This document shows, piece by piece, positions 6,304 to 15,476 of a stretch of DNA of 35,434 nt; positions within the stretch are counted from its first letter, which is position 1, and every line of letters starts with the position of its first letter. Position numbers and translations under genes: made by a program. This stretch comes from Clostridia bacterium (GTDB taxonomy: Bacteria; Bacillota; Clostridia; UMGS1840), in NCBI GenBank assembly GCA_017625695.1, contig JAGAKI010000078.1, positions 1-35,434 on the forward strand, read 5' to 3'. The notes below the pieces were generated by a model, which had not been told where the DNA came from, searched no databases, and saw only the letters and a list, made by a program, of their open reading frames with translations.

Positions 6304-9300
6304 CTATTCCACGCTAATAGAGAATCCGAATAAGTATTTATCAGCGTTGACACGATTTTCCGGACAGAGTGCGGAAATCCAAGCCATTTCCCCGCCGATA
6401 CCTGCGTGTTTGGCATCAATGTGCAAATAACTTTCGGGTCTGCGTTTTAATAAGTGTTCGTAGCCTGCAGTTAAGTAATCTTCCACAGTGTTGTGATGAA
6501 TATCAAAATGGAATGGTAAATCCCCTTCGATTCTCATTTTGTGACCGTTATTATCAGAGATTTCCAGCCATTCGCAGGATTCGTGACCACCGTTTTCTAC
6601 GGGAGGATTGAAGGGGAAATGTTCTTTTTCCACTTCACTTTCGTAGATCGCTTTCACAGGAGAGAGCATTCTGTCGCAGTATGCTTCATTCCTTCCATAT
6701 GCAAAGTATTTTAAGGTTTCAAAACCTTCAGGAATCACTAATTCTTCTCCGATTCTGGGCATATCACCTAAATCTTTATCCATATCGTACACGACATCGA
6801 TGTGGATTTTATCTTTTAACACGGTGTAGGTTAATTTAGAATAAATATTATAACCGGATGCACCGGTATTGCAGTTTTCAGAAGTAAATACGATTCTGCC
6901 GTCATTTCCCTGATACCAGGAAGTACCAAGACAAACAGGATTTACCCCTTTCATTTCATCCCAAAGCACATTTCTGCCCCAAGGCATACCCGGACAGTTG
7001 GTACCGCAGGCAGGACGCTGGAACTGATTTCTCCAACCATCCATAAGATAGGTGGTGCCGTCTTTTACCATCGTTTTCACAGTACCGGTATCTTTTGAGA
7101 ACACCACAGTAAAGCTTCCGTCGGTCACGGTGACGTTGTTTCCTTCTTCGGTTACGATATAGTTGGAAACAACTTCAGGAACGAAGGTTTTCACGGTTTT
7201 GCCGTGTTCTAATTCAAACTGTGCATAACCGATTTCGTAACCTGCATCGTAGGCTTTGGTTGCCTCTTTGGCATACACAGTGAACAGGATGTGGTATTTT
7301 GCATTAGGTTTGGATTCATAGTCTACTTTGTAGGTCCAGTCAAGGGTTTCTCCCGGTTTTAATAAGGGGAAATCCACATTAACAGTTTTTAAGGGCAGAC
7401 CGTTTTCATATACAGTTGCAACCACGTCATAATGGCTGGAATCTAACGCCATATTGGTATTGGATACCAGATAACGGTTTTCAAATTTTGTTATTTCACG
7501 ATGATCATAATGAGGTTTTCTGAAAATGATGGGCATATATCCCATTTTCAATTCGTAAGCACCCGGTTTCCAGGTATAGTCACCCAGCATAACACCGTTG
7601 TTGGTGAAGAAGGGGGCACATTCTTTTTCACGGATTGATTCGTTGAACGCGCCTGCATAACCGTAAAATTCCACGCCGTTTTCATCGTGAGTTGCAATGC
7701 CTTTATCGATTAAATCCCAAGCAAAACCACCCTGGAAACGGGGGTATTTTAAGATGCAGTCAACATAACGCCAAACACCCGAACCGGCATTTAACATCTG
7801 ATAGAGCATTTCAATTAAGATAATCGGTCTGTCATCATCTACATCGGAAATCATATCCCGAATCATAAACTGCTGTGCATACATAAAGGGACGGGTATCA
7901 CTCATCCGTTTGCTAACCGCTAAGATTTCACCGCCTTCATACTGGCAAAGTCTGGTGGGGTCATATTCTTTAATCCATCCATACATTGCTGCATGAGCAG
8001 GACCAACACCGCTTTCATTTCCCAGTGACCAGCAATAAACACAAGCATGGTTTTTGTAGAAGGTCGCCATACGGACAGCACGGTTCACAAACTCGGGTGC
8101 CCATTCGGGACTACGGGTCAGCTGACCGCCAACACCGTGGCTTTCCACGTTACATTCCAGCATCACCATCAAGCCGTATTCGTCACAAAGTTCATAGAAT
8201 TCACGGCAAGCGGGATAGTGACAGGTTCTAACGGCATTAATGTTCATCCGTTTCATATTTTCCACTTCACGGATGATGATTTCACGGCTTAAAGTACGAC
8301 CGGTATAAACGTGATGTTCGTGACGGTTCATCCCTTTTACAATCATTCTCTGACCGTTTAAGTGTACCACGCCTTTGATGGTTTCAATCCGTTTGAAACC
8401 GATTTTTAAGGATTCGATATCCAAAACATTTCCGTCTTGATCGGTCAAGGTACAGATAACGGTATAGAGTTTGGGAGTTTCGGGAGTCCATGGACTTACA
8501 GCTCCCACATTTGCTTTCAGTAAGCAAGCATTACAGTCAGGCACCTCATCGCTATGTACCGATTCCTGTCCGATTTCCGGCTTGGTTTCATAAATTAAAG
8601 TTTCGCCGTCATAAATCTGAAAAGTAACAATATCATTGGCAAATCCGTTCACACGATTTAATAAAATACTGCCGTTGATGCTTCCTTTGCCCAGTTCGTA
8701 ATCGGTTAATACTTTCATATCCACGATTCGTTTGGAGGGCTTGGAAATTAAGTATACGGGACGGTAAATTCCTGCTAAGTACCAATAGTCCTGGTCTTCG
8801 ATATAAGAAGAAGTGGACCATTTCATTACCTGAACAGTCAGGGTATTTTCTCCGGGTGTTACGTAATCGGAAATATCAAAAGTAGAGGGCAGCTTGCTGT
8901 CTTCCGCATACCCCACTTCCTTGTCGTTTACCCAAAGGATATAGGAGGTTTCCACCCCGTCAAACTGAATGAACGTATCTTTTTTACACCAATCCTCAGA
9001 CAAGGTAAAGGTAGTTTCATAAATACCAGTAGGGTTTTTCTTGGGCAGATTGGGAGCATTTACCACTCTGTCTACCCCGTTATCGGTGGGATATACCACG
9101 CATCCATCGGTTTCATAGTGTCTCCAGGGATAAGTAAAGTTGGTGTAGATAGGTTCTCCGAATCCAAAATATTCCCAGTTGCCGGGAACGGGAATTTCCG
9201 CAGTGAAATTCTTATCTAAATGTGCATCATAGGACGGAACTTCATCGTAATAACGGAATTTCCAGTTTCCGTTTAAGGATTTCACATTGGGAGATTTTAA

Positions 9301-9426
9301 AATATCACAGGTAAATGCCTGTTCCCTGGTAGCATAAGCACCCCACTGAGAATGAGGAGCTTCTCTGTTTATTTGTGAAACAAACTGGTCTAACCAAGGC
9401 ATTTTATTATGAACTTTCTGATACAT
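6304..9426 (-). CDS. GH2 beta-galactosidase (LacZ/EbgA type)
   Basis: A 1040-residue cytoplasmic glycoside hydrolase of family 2 with the full LacZ order: sugar-binding jelly roll, Ig-like domain, TIM barrel, second Ig-like domain and C-terminal 'small chain' beta-sandwich. The acid/base Glu is E471 in WSLGNESGVG, and the nucleophile is E539 by alignment in ILIEMLYQM. Retained substrate-site motifs are NRHEHH, RTCHYP, VESHG, EDQDYW and GGFAWD. The segment after the nucleophile, normally EYAHAMGN, is EMLYQMLNAG here, so the His that contacts the sugar O6 in E. coli LacZ is Tyr or Gln. ATG at 9426 follows AAGGAG. No signal peptide or lac transporter is nearby. It hydrolyses a beta-glycoside, with galactoside not certain. 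Confidence 0.9.
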   Translation of the reverse strand: MYQKVHNKMPWLDQFVSQINREAPHSQWGAYATREQAFTCDILKSPNVKSLNGNWKFRYYDEVPSYDAHLDKNFTAEIPVPGNWEYFGFGEPIYTNFTYPWRHYETDGCVVYPTDNGVDRVVNAPNLPKKNPTGIYETTFTLSEDWCKKDTFIQFDGVETSYILWVNDKEVGYAEDSKLPSTFDISDYVTPGENTLTVQVMKWSTSSYIEDQDYWYLAGIYRPVYLISKPSKRIVDMKVLTDYELGKGSINGSILLNRVNGFANDIVTFQIYDGETLIYETKPEIGQESVHSDEVPDCNACLLKANVGAVSPWTPETPKLYTVICTLTDQDGNVLDIESLKIGFKRIETIKGVVHLNGQRMIVKGMNRHEHHVYTGRTLSREIIIREVENMKRMNINAVRTCHYPACREFYELCDEYGLMVMLECNVESHGVGGQLTRSPEWAPEFVNRAVRMATFYKNHACVYCWSLGNESGVGPAHAAMYGWIKEYDPTRLCQYEGGEILAVSKRMSDTRPFMYAQQFMIRDMISDVDDDRPIILIEMLYQMLNAGSGVWRYVDCILKYPRFQGGFAWDLIDKGIATHDENGVEFYGYAGAFNESIREKECAPFFTNNGVMLGDYTWKPGAYELKMGYMPIIFRKPHYDHREITKFENRYLVSNTNMALDSSHYDVVATVYENGLPLKTVNVDFPLLKPGETLDWTYKVDYESKPNAKYHILFTVYAKEATKAYDAGYEIGYAQFELEHGKTVKTFVPEVVSNYIVTEEGNNVTVTDGSFTVVFSKDTGTVKTMVKDGTTYLMDGWRNQFQRPACGTNCPGMPWGRNVLWDEMKGVNPVCLGTSWYQGNDGRIVFTSENCNTGASGYNIYSKLTYTVLKDKIHIDVVYDMDKDLGDMPRIGEELVIPEGFETLKYFAYGRNEAYCDRMLSPVKAIYESEVEKEHFPFNPPVENGGHESCEWLEISDNNGHKMRIEGDLPFHFDIHHNTVEDYLTAGYEHLLKRRPESYLHIDAKHAGIGGEMAWISALCPENRVNADKYLFGFSISVE

Positions 9427-9462
9427 GACTGATTCTCCTTCCTGATTTGATACTAAAGTAAT

Positions 9463-9491
9463 TTGATATTTTAAAAATATGGTTGTCTCAA
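9463..9491 (-). promoter_or_regulatory. Possible promoter of the beta-galactosidase gene
   Basis: On the minus strand, TTGAGA (9486-9491), a 17-nt spacer and TATCAA (9463-9468), in the 82-nt gap after argB. Moderate match; it would separate this gene from the arg genes. Confidence 0.4.
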
Positions 9492-9508
9492 CCAGACACC
9501 CTTTGATT

Positions 9509-10387
9509 CTATTCAGCTTTAAACATGGTACCAATACCATCGGTAGTGAATATTTCAAGCAATAAACAATGGGGGATACGTCCATCCAAAATATGTACGG
9601 ATTTCACGCCGGAATCAATGGCATCCAAACAGCCTAACACTTTGGGAATCATCCCGCCGGTAATAATACCGTCATCAATCAATTTCAAGGTATCTGCTTT
9701 ATTGATTTCAGGTATAATATCGGGAGAATCCACGTCCATCTTCAGTCCCTCAATGTCGGTTAAAAGAATCAGTTTTTCTGCTTCCAGCGCACCTGCTAAC
9801 ACACCGGCAGCAGTATCTGCATTGATATTGTAACTGTGACCGTTCACATCCACACCGATAGGTGCAATTACGGGAATATATCCGTTGTCTGCCAAGTTTC
9901 TTACCAGTTTGGAATTTACTTTTACAATGTCGCCCACATAGCCGATATCTACTTCTTCTCCATCTACCATCGTGGTATGTTTTTCACAGGTGAAGAGACA
10001 GGAGTCCATCCCGGAAATCCCAACCGCATTCCCACCGTTTACATTCAGGAGGGAAACGACTTCCTTGTTGGTTTTCCCGATTAATACCATTTGTACGACC
10101 TGCATGGTGGTTTCGTCAGTCACTCTGAGTCCGTTTATAAATTCACTCTGCACATCATAGGTTTTTAATGCACTGGAAATATCCGGTCCGCCACCATGTA
10201 CCACAATGGGGTGCATTCCGATGTATTTTAACAAGGTAATATCTTCCATTACGGAATTTTTTAATTCTCCGTTAATCATTGCATTGCCGCCGTATTTAAT
10301 TACAACAGTTTTATCGTAGAATTTCTGGATATAAGGCATTGCCTCTACCAGAATTTTGGCTTTCTTAATCAATTCGTCCATATTCAT
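9509..10387 (-). CDS. argB: Acetylglutamate kinase
   Basis: N-acetyl-L-glutamate kinase, 292 aa, second step of arginine synthesis, which phosphorylates N-acetylglutamate with ATP. Amino-acid-kinase motifs are in order: [10 protein letters not shown] (about residues 28-37, nucleotide Lys), [11 protein letters not shown] (about 60-70), [18 protein letters not shown], and [28 protein letters not shown]. The start MNMDEL has an upstream AAGGAG at longer than usual spacing. It lies 18 nt behind argC, so both are probably on one mRNA with typA. The rest of the pathway (argJ/argD/argF) is not in the window. Confidence 0.96.
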   Translation of the reverse strand: MNMDELIKKAKILVEAMPYIQKFYDKTVVIKYGGNAMINGELKNSVMEDITLLKYIGMHPIVVHGGGPDISSALKTYDVQSEFINGLRVTDETTMQVVQMVLIGKTNKEVVSLLNVNGGNAVGISGMDSCLFTCEKHTTMVDGEEVDIGYVGDIVKVNSKLVRNLADNGYIPVIAPIGVDVNGHSYNINADTAAGVLAGALEAEKLILLTDIEGLKMDVDSPDIIPEINKADTLKLIDDGIITGGMIPKVLGCLDAIDSGVKSVHILDGRIPHCLLLEIFTTDGIGTMFKAE

Positions 10388-10405
10388 TTTCTTCTGTAAC
10401 TCTCC

Positions 10406-11446
10406 TTATAAGTAGAATCCGGGATTAGAAAGTCCGGTAGTTTCGGGAAGGTCAAACATCAGATTCATATTCTGAACCGCCTGCCCCGCTGCACCTTTGT
10501 TCAAATTATCCAAAGTAGAGATAACAACCACACGGCGTAAGCGTTTATCCACCGTCAGACCGATATCCACATAGTTGGAACCTGCTACATGGTTGGATTC
10601 CGGAATTTTACCTGCATCGTAGATGCGGATGAAAGGACAGCCTTCGTAAAACTTACGGTAAGCTGTGAGCAGCTGTTCTTCGGTATAATCATCGGTCATA
10701 TTCATATAAATGGTGGAATAAATGCCACGTTTCATCGGTACTAAGTGGGGGGTAAAGCTGATTTGCACTTCCTGCCCTGCCAGTTTGGAATACTCCTGTT
10801 CAATTTCAGACGTATGACGATGAGTAGCAATTTTATACGCTTTCATATTTTCAGTACATTCCGAGAAATGGTAATCCAGATGAATTCCGCGTCCTGCACC
10901 GGTTACACCGGATTTTGCATCCACAATAATATTTTTGTGAGAAACAAATCCGCCCTTAATGAGAGGTGCCGCCCCTAAAATTGAGGTAGTGGTATAACAA
11001 CCGGGATTTCCAATCAGTCTTGCTTTTTTGATTTTGTCCCGATAGAGTTCGCACAAACCGTAAACAGATTCTTTCAACAATTCGGGGTTTTTATGAGTGG
11101 TTTTGTACCATTCTTCATAAACTGCCACATCATCATAACGGTAGTCACCGCTTAAATCAATCACACGAAGCCCTGCGTGATATAAGTTCCCGATCACCAT
11201 ATCAGAAGCACCGTGAGGCAGAGAAGTGAACACTACGTCGCATTTTTTTGCAATCTCTTCCACATTCAGCTCTTCTAAAACAATATCGCAGATTCCTTTT
11301 AAATGGGGATAGATGGTAGAAATTTTTTCCCCGGCGGTACTGCCTGACACCAAAGTAGTCACTTCCACTTCGGGATGGCTCAATAATAATCTTAACAATT
11401 CAATTCCGGCATAACCCGTAACGCCTAAAATACCGGCTCTAATCAT
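10406..11446 (-). CDS. argC: N-acetyl-gamma-glutamyl-phosphate reductase
   Basis: ArgC, 346 aa, type 1. It reduces N-acetylglutamyl phosphate with NADPH to the semialdehyde, the step after ArgB. The Rossmann start is GILGVTGYAGIELLRLL (residues 5-21) and the catalytic Cys is C150 in GNPGCYTTT. The conserved HRHTSEIEQE and FTPHLVPMKRGI segments and the NLNKGAAGQAVQNMNLM end are present. ATG at 11446 follows GGAGGAAATAG. It is 20 nt behind typA, which suggests a typA-argC-argB transcript. Confidence 0.96.
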   Translation of the reverse strand: MIRAGILGVTGYAGIELLRLLLSHPEVEVTTLVSGSTAGEKISTIYPHLKGICDIVLEELNVEEIAKKCDVVFTSLPHGASDMVIGNLYHAGLRVIDLSGDYRYDDVAVYEEWYKTTHKNPELLKESVYGLCELYRDKIKKARLIGNPGCYTTTSILGAAPLIKGGFVSHKNIIVDAKSGVTGAGRGIHLDYHFSECTENMKAYKIATHRHTSEIEQEYSKLAGQEVQISFTPHLVPMKRGIYSTIYMNMTDDYTEEQLLTAYRKFYEGCPFIRIYDAGKIPESNHVAGSNYVDIGLTVDKRLRRVVVISTLDNLNKGAAGQAVQNMNLMFDLPETTGLSNPGFYL

Positions 11447-11466
11447 ACTCTATTTCCTCCGTTATG

Positions 11467-13281
11467 TTATTTGTTTCGAGCTTTTGCTCTCAGTTGATTA
11501 TTCAAAATTCGTTTGCGGATACGAAGTGACTTCGGTGTTACTTCCAAAAGCTCGTCATCTGCCAAAAATTCCAACGATGCTTCCAAGCTGTACACCGTAG
11601 GCGGTGTCAGCTTCAAGGCATCGTCACTGCCGGAAGCACGGGTATTGGTCAGCTGTTTCTTCTTACAAACGTTTACGTTAATGTCTTCCTGTTTCGGGGT
11701 AAAGCCTACCACCATTCCTTCATACACTTTGGTTCCTGCATCAATAAAGAGGGTACCGCGTTCCTGTGCATTATATAAACCGTAGGTTACCGCGGTTCCG
11801 GTTTCAAATGCTACCAAAGAACCGGTAAAACGCTTGGTGATGTCTCCCTTATGTTCCTGATACTCATGAAAGATGGTGTTTAAAATCCCCTCTCCCTTGG
11901 TATCGGTTAAAAATTCGCTTCGATAGCCAAATAAGCCACGGGAAGGGATGATAAATTCAATTCTCATACGATTGCCAACCGGTGCCATCTGCGTAAGCTC
12001 CGCTTTGCGAAGTCCCATTTTTTCCATCACGGAACCAACACAGTCTTCGGGAACATCAATCACTAATTTTTCAGTGGGTTCATATAGTTTGCCGTCAATC
12101 TCTTTCAGCAGTACACGGGGAGTAGAAACGGCAAATTCAAAGCCTTCTCTGCGCATGGTTTCAATCAGAATGGAAAGATGCATTTCCCCACGTCCCGATA
12201 CTAAGAAACAATCGGTAGTTTCCCCGTCTCTCACACGAAGAGAAACGTCTTTTAACAATTCTTTCTGAAGTCTGTCACGAATCTGACGGCTGGTAACAAA
12301 TTTCCCTTCCTGACCGGCAAAAGGACTATCGTTGACGGAAAATGTCATTTCCACAGTAGGTTCTCCAATTTTGACAAATTCCACCGGTTCGGGATTGGAT
12401 ACTGAAGCAATCGTTTCTCCAATGGTGATATCTTCAATACCGGAGAAGTAAATGATATCGCCCACTTTCGCATCCGTTACCTGTTTTCGGTTCAAACCGT
12501 CAAACTGATACAGATTAACTACTTTTCCTTTTCGGGGAGCACGGCGGTTATGATAGTCGCAAACCATAACCTCCTGATTCTGTTTTACCACCCCACGTTC
12601 TACACGACCGATAGCAACACGACCTACATAATCGTTATAGTCGATGGAGGAAACCAATACCTGCAGATCTGCAGTTTCGTCTCCTTCGGGAGCCGGAATG
12701 TAGCTGACAATTTTTTCAAACAGTACGGACAAGTCCTTGCCTGCCACATTGGGAGAATAGGAAGCAGTTCCTGCTCTGCCGGAACAGTAGATGATGGGAC
12801 TGTCTAACTGTTCATCGTTGGCATCCAGTTCCAAAAGCAATTCCAGAACTTCTTCCCCCACTTCATTCAGACGGGCATCCGGTTTATCGATTTTATTGAT
12901 CACTACAATAATTCGATGTCCCAGTTCCAGTGCTTTCTGCAAAACAAAACGGGTCTGAGGCATTGGCCCTTCTGCCGCATCCACCAACAGTACAACCCCA
13001 TTTACCATTTTTAATACACGTTCCACCTCACCGGAAAAGTCTGCATGACCGGGAGTGTCGATAATATTGATTTTGGTGTCCTTATAATGCACAGCAGTAT
13101 TTTTTGCTAAAATGGTGATGCCACGTTCTCGTTCCAGGGCGTTATTATCCATAACACGTTCTTCTACTACCTGGTTTTCACGGTATACACCACCCTGCTT
13201 TAACATTTCGTCAACTAAGGTAGTTTTCCCGTGGTCAACGTGAGCAATAATGGCGATATTTCTTAAATCTTCTCGAATCAT
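11467..13281 (-). CDS. typA: Translational GTPase TypA/BipA
   Basis: BipA, 604 aa, a ribosome-binding GTPase related to EF-G and LepA. It is needed for 50S assembly and growth under stress or cold in studied species. The G motifs are intact: [10 protein letters not shown] (P-loop), RERGITI (switch I), DTPGHADF (G3), INKID (G4). The BipA-specific C-terminal part follows ([51 protein letters not shown]). GAGGTG lies 5 nt before ATG 13281. An extended -10 promoter lies at 13364-13392. It heads the likely typA-argC-argB operon. Confidence 0.97.
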   Translation of the reverse strand: MIREDLRNIAIIAHVDHGKTTLVDEMLKQGGVYRENQVVEERVMDNNALERERGITILAKNTAVHYKDTKINIIDTPGHADFSGEVERVLKMVNGVVLLVDAAEGPMPQTRFVLQKALELGHRIIVVINKIDKPDARLNEVGEEVLELLLELDANDEQLDSPIIYCSGRAGTASYSPNVAGKDLSVLFEKIVSYIPAPEGDETADLQVLVSSIDYNDYVGRVAIGRVERGVVKQNQEVMVCDYHNRRAPRKGKVVNLYQFDGLNRKQVTDAKVGDIIYFSGIEDITIGETIASVSNPEPVEFVKIGEPTVEMTFSVNDSPFAGQEGKFVTSRQIRDRLQKELLKDVSLRVRDGETTDCFLVSGRGEMHLSILIETMRREGFEFAVSTPRVLLKEIDGKLYEPTEKLVIDVPEDCVGSVMEKMGLRKAELTQMAPVGNRMRIEFIIPSRGLFGYRSEFLTDTKGEGILNTIFHEYQEHKGDITKRFTGSLVAFETGTAVTYGLYNAQERGTLFIDAGTKVYEGMVVGFTPKQEDINVNVCKKKQLTNTRASGSDDALKLTPPTVYSLEASLEFLADDELLEVTPKSLRIRKRILNNQLRAKARNK

Positions 13282-13363
13282 AAGAGCACCTCATTCTAAA
13301 ATTCAAACGGTCTTTGAGGCAACTAGTATACAGATTACCCCATAATAAACTTATACGAATACA

Positions 13364-13392
13364 ATTATAGCACACACTTCCCGAAATTTCCA
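13364..13392 (-). promoter_or_regulatory. Promoter of typA (extended -10)
   Basis: On the minus strand a perfect TATAAT (13364-13369) is preceded by TG with one base between. A weak -35 (TGGAAA, 13387-13392) lies 17 bp upstream. The rest of the 295-bp typA/MATE gap is AT-rich and shows no gene. Confidence 0.55.
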
Positions 13393-13512
13393 GCATTTTT
13401 TGCAGAAATTATGTGTTTTTTTCAAATTTTTTCTACGTATTTCGGAAAGATATTGTTTTTTGCTTTCAGACTACCAAAAATCTGCTGATTTCAAACTATT
13501 TTGCGTAAAAAA

Positions 13513-13541
13513 TTGACATTTTTTTCAATTTATAGTATACT
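13513..13541 (+). promoter_or_regulatory. Promoter of the MATE exporter gene
   Basis: TTGACA (13513-13518), a 17-nt spacer and TATACT (13536-13541). The predicted start at about 13548 leaves a leader of only about 30 nt. Confidence 0.8.
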
Positions 13542-13576
13542 GAATCTGTTATGAAAAAAGAAAAGAAGTGATATTT

Positions 13577-14980
13577 TTGCAACTGTTACACAAACTTTTT
13601 TCCACAAAATGTATGGTAAGAGAAAAAGACTGTGTAGGAGAAATCCCCGCCTCAAAGGAAGCATATAAAAAAACATTTAACCTTGCCTGGCCATCCATGA
13701 CCGAATCGGTGCTGGTTTGCTTAACCGGTGCGGTGGATACCATGATGGTTGGAACCATCAGTCCCCAGGCAATTTCTGCAGTGGGAATCACCAATCAACC
13801 CAAGTTTATTCTTCTATCCCTCATTTTCTCCTTAAACGTCGGAATTACCGCAGTAATTGCACGAAGAAAGGGAGAACAAGATCAAGACAGTGCCAACCGG
13901 TGTATGAAACAAACTCTGATTGTGGCCTTTCTTTTAGCAATTCTTTTGTTTCTTCTTGGAAATCTGATTGCGGAACCGTTGTTACGGTTTGCCGGTGCAG
14001 GCGAAGATATTATTTCCGATGCAGTGCTGTATTTTCGTATCATTATGGTAGGAATATTCTTTAATTCCATCGGTCTTGCCATCAATGCGGCACAACGGGG
14101 TGTTGGTAATACCAGAATTTCCATGACCACCAATCTGACAGCAAATATTGTGAACGTGATATTTAACTATTTTCTCATTAACGGTGCCTGCGGCTTTCCG
14201 AAATGGGGCATTATGGGAGCAGCTGTTGCCACGGCATTGGGAAATTTCATAGCGTTTTTAATGGCAGTAGCCTCCATCGTTCCCAAAAAACGGTATTTGA
14301 GCCTGTTCTCTAAAGCAAAATGGCGTTTTGACCGTCACACCATGGGTTCAGTTTCCAAGGTAGGCTTTAGTGCCTGTGCTGAACAGGTTGCAATGCGAAT
14401 CGGATTTTTCCTCTATGCAAAAATTGTGGCAGGACTAGGAACCATTCCCTTTGCAACCCACCAGGTTTGTATGAGCATTATGAGTATTTCTTTTGGCTTT
14501 GGAGACGGGTTCAGCGTGGCATCAGCAACGCTGGTAGGTCAGTCATTAGGCTCCAAACGACCAGACATGGCAAGAATTTATGCAAGTATCTGCCAAAGAA
14601 TCGCCCTCATTATCTCTACGGTGCTGTTTGTTCTGTTTATCGTATTTCGATACGAAATCGTGGGATTGTTTACCACCGATCAAATCATCATCCAAGAGGG
14701 TGCAGTACTGATGATTATTATGGCTTTCACTACCCACGCCCAGACATCTCAGGTAATTATTACAGGCGCACTCCGAGGTGCAGGAGATGCCATGTATGTG
14801 GCGATGACTTCTTTGCTTAGCATCGGCATTGTACGACCTGCCCTCACTTGGCTGTTATGCTATCCGGTGGGACTTGGTCTTCCCGGTGCCTGGATTGGCG
14901 TAATGCTGGATCAGTTTATGAGGCTCGGCATCAACTTTTCTCACTTTAAAAAAGGCAGATGGACAACCATTAAGCTATAG
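13577..14980 (+). CDS. MATE family multidrug/sodium or proton antiporter
   Basis: An integral membrane exporter of 467 aa with twelve hydrophobic segments in two six-helix halves. The first half starts at LAWPSMTESVLVCLTGAVDTMMVG and contains the usual GLAINAAQRGVGNTRISM loop. The second half starts near VGFSACAEQVAMRIGFF and contains GDGFSVASATLVGQSLGS and GALRGAGDAMYV. It belongs to the NorM/DinF-like MATE group, which swaps Na+ or H+ for drugs or metabolites. I chose the TTG at 13577 because AGAAGTGAT forms a properly spaced ribosome site; GTG at 13568 overlaps that site. It ends in the terminator at 14981-15018. The substrate is unknown. Confidence 0.9.
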   Translation: MQLLHKLFSTKCMVREKDCVGEIPASKEAYKKTFNLAWPSMTESVLVCLTGAVDTMMVGTISPQAISAVGITNQPKFILLSLIFSLNVGITAVIARRKGEQDQDSANRCMKQTLIVAFLLAILLFLLGNLIAEPLLRFAGAGEDIISDAVLYFRIIMVGIFFNSIGLAINAAQRGVGNTRISMTTNLTANIVNVIFNYFLINGACGFPKWGIMGAAVATALGNFIAFLMAVASIVPKKRYLSLFSKAKWRFDRHTMGSVSKVGFSACAEQVAMRIGFFLYAKIVAGLGTIPFATHQVCMSIMSISFGFGDGFSVASATLVGQSLGSKRPDMARIYASICQRIALIISTVLFVLFIVFRYEIVGLFTTDQIIIQEGAVLMIIMAFTTHAQTSQVIITGALRGAGDAMYVAMTSLLSIGIVRPALTWLLCYPVGLGLPGAWIGVMLDQFMRLGINFSHFKKGRWTTIKL

Positions 14981-15018
14981 AAAAAATCCTATGTGTATTG
15001 TAACACATAGGATTTTTT
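14981..15018. terminator. Bidirectional intrinsic terminator
   Basis: A perfect 16-bp stem (14981-14996 with 15003-15018), 6-nt loop, A6 and T6 ends. It serves the MATE gene and the convergent cysteine-rich ORF, whose stop codon touches its edge. Confidence 0.9.
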
Positions 15019-15239
15019 TACTGCATTTTAAATCTTGTATCTGCTGTATTCAAAACATTTCTCGGACATTTGATATGAATGCAATCATCGCAATGCTGTG
15101 GTCTGAAATACTCCAAACAGCAACACAGATAATCACATTCATCACAACAGATTTCATTCCCGTTTTCACCATTTCCCGGACAATCTTTTCCACCGTTTCC
15201 GGGAATCAGTTCAATCCCGGTTGGTCCGTCAATAATCAT
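15018..15239 (-). CDS. Small cysteine-rich protein of unknown function (73 aa)
   Basis: Not recognised as a named family. The N-terminal third is Gly/Pro/Asn-rich (IELIPGNGGKDCPGNGENGN). The middle is very rich in Cys (ICCDECDYLCCCLEYF), and the rest has HCDDC-IHIK-C spacing. In all there are ten Cys and two His within about 45 residues, suggesting metal or Fe-S binding or a disulfide-rich peptide. There is no signal peptide and no membrane segment. ATG at 15239 has an AAAGGGTGAG ribosome site at good spacing, which makes this a real gene despite its size. Upstream come a terminator hairpin, a structured leader and a sigma-A promoter (15477-15505). No modifying enzyme gene is adjacent, so a peptide natural product is not supported. 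Confidence 0.65.
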   Translation of the reverse strand: MIIDGPTGIELIPGNGGKDCPGNGENGNEICCDECDYLCCCLEYFRPQHCDDCIHIKCPRNVLNTADTRFKMQ

Positions 15240-15261
15240 ATTCTCACCCTTTTCTGAAAAT

Positions 15262-15289
15262 AAAAAATGCGCCAACCGTAGTCGACGCA
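15262..15289 (-). terminator. Intrinsic terminator/attenuator before the cysteine-rich ORF
   Basis: On the minus strand a 9-bp stem (15281-15289 with 15268-15276, two G-U pairs) is capped by a UACG tetraloop closed by C-G and followed at once by T6 (15262-15267). It lies between the structured leader and the ribosome site of the small ORF. It therefore either ends a small RNA or conditionally stops transcription of the ORF. Confidence 0.75.
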
Positions 15290-15310
15290 ATAAAACGCAA
15301 ACTCCAGTTG

Positions 15311-15472
15311 TTGTCACACAAACTTAATCAGAACGGGATTTGATTCGCACACCCTAATTAATGGAATTTGCATTTTTAACAAATTCAAAATTAGCGTGTG
15401 CAGAAAAAGGCATCGTTATTCTTATAAAAAAATAACAAATCCCTCTCTGATTCTATTAAGTTCATGTGACAA
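15311..15472 (-). ncRNA. Highly structured leader RNA or small RNA (unknown class)
   Basis: The RNA predicted from the promoter at 15477-15505 begins at about 15470. It folds back on itself with a 16-bp closing helix (15455-15470 with 15315-15330, two G-U pairs), then CAGA/TCTG and GGGATTTG/CAAATCCC. The closed junction holds a small TTATT/AATAA hairpin and a long hairpin (15347-15359 with 15389-15401, one mismatch, plus inner GAATTTG/CAAATTC at 15364-15370 and 15380-15386). A terminator follows 22 nt further on. The layout fits a riboswitch-like attenuator for the cysteine-rich ORF. It also fits a stand-alone RNA of about 210 nt such as a 6S-like RNA, since the helix is interrupted by an asymmetric bubble after about 35 nt. 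I recognised no known aptamer core. Confidence 0.6.
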
Positions 15473-15476
15473 TATT

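Noticed and set aside
9426-11446. Functional operon of argC-argB with the beta-galactosidase
   Set aside because: The genes are collinear, but the 82-nt gap contains a plausible separate promoter, and there is no biochemical link; a shared operon is not supported.
15311-15472. Miniature inverted-repeat transposable element for the same region
   Set aside because: Not excluded, but less likely: no target-site duplication is visible, and the promoter, helix start, terminator and ribosome site are precisely arranged for expression.
15240-15475. T-box leader for the structured RNA
   Set aside because: The conserved GGTGGNACCGCG-type T-box core is absent, and the downstream gene is not amino-acid related. 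TGGA near the terminator is not enough.
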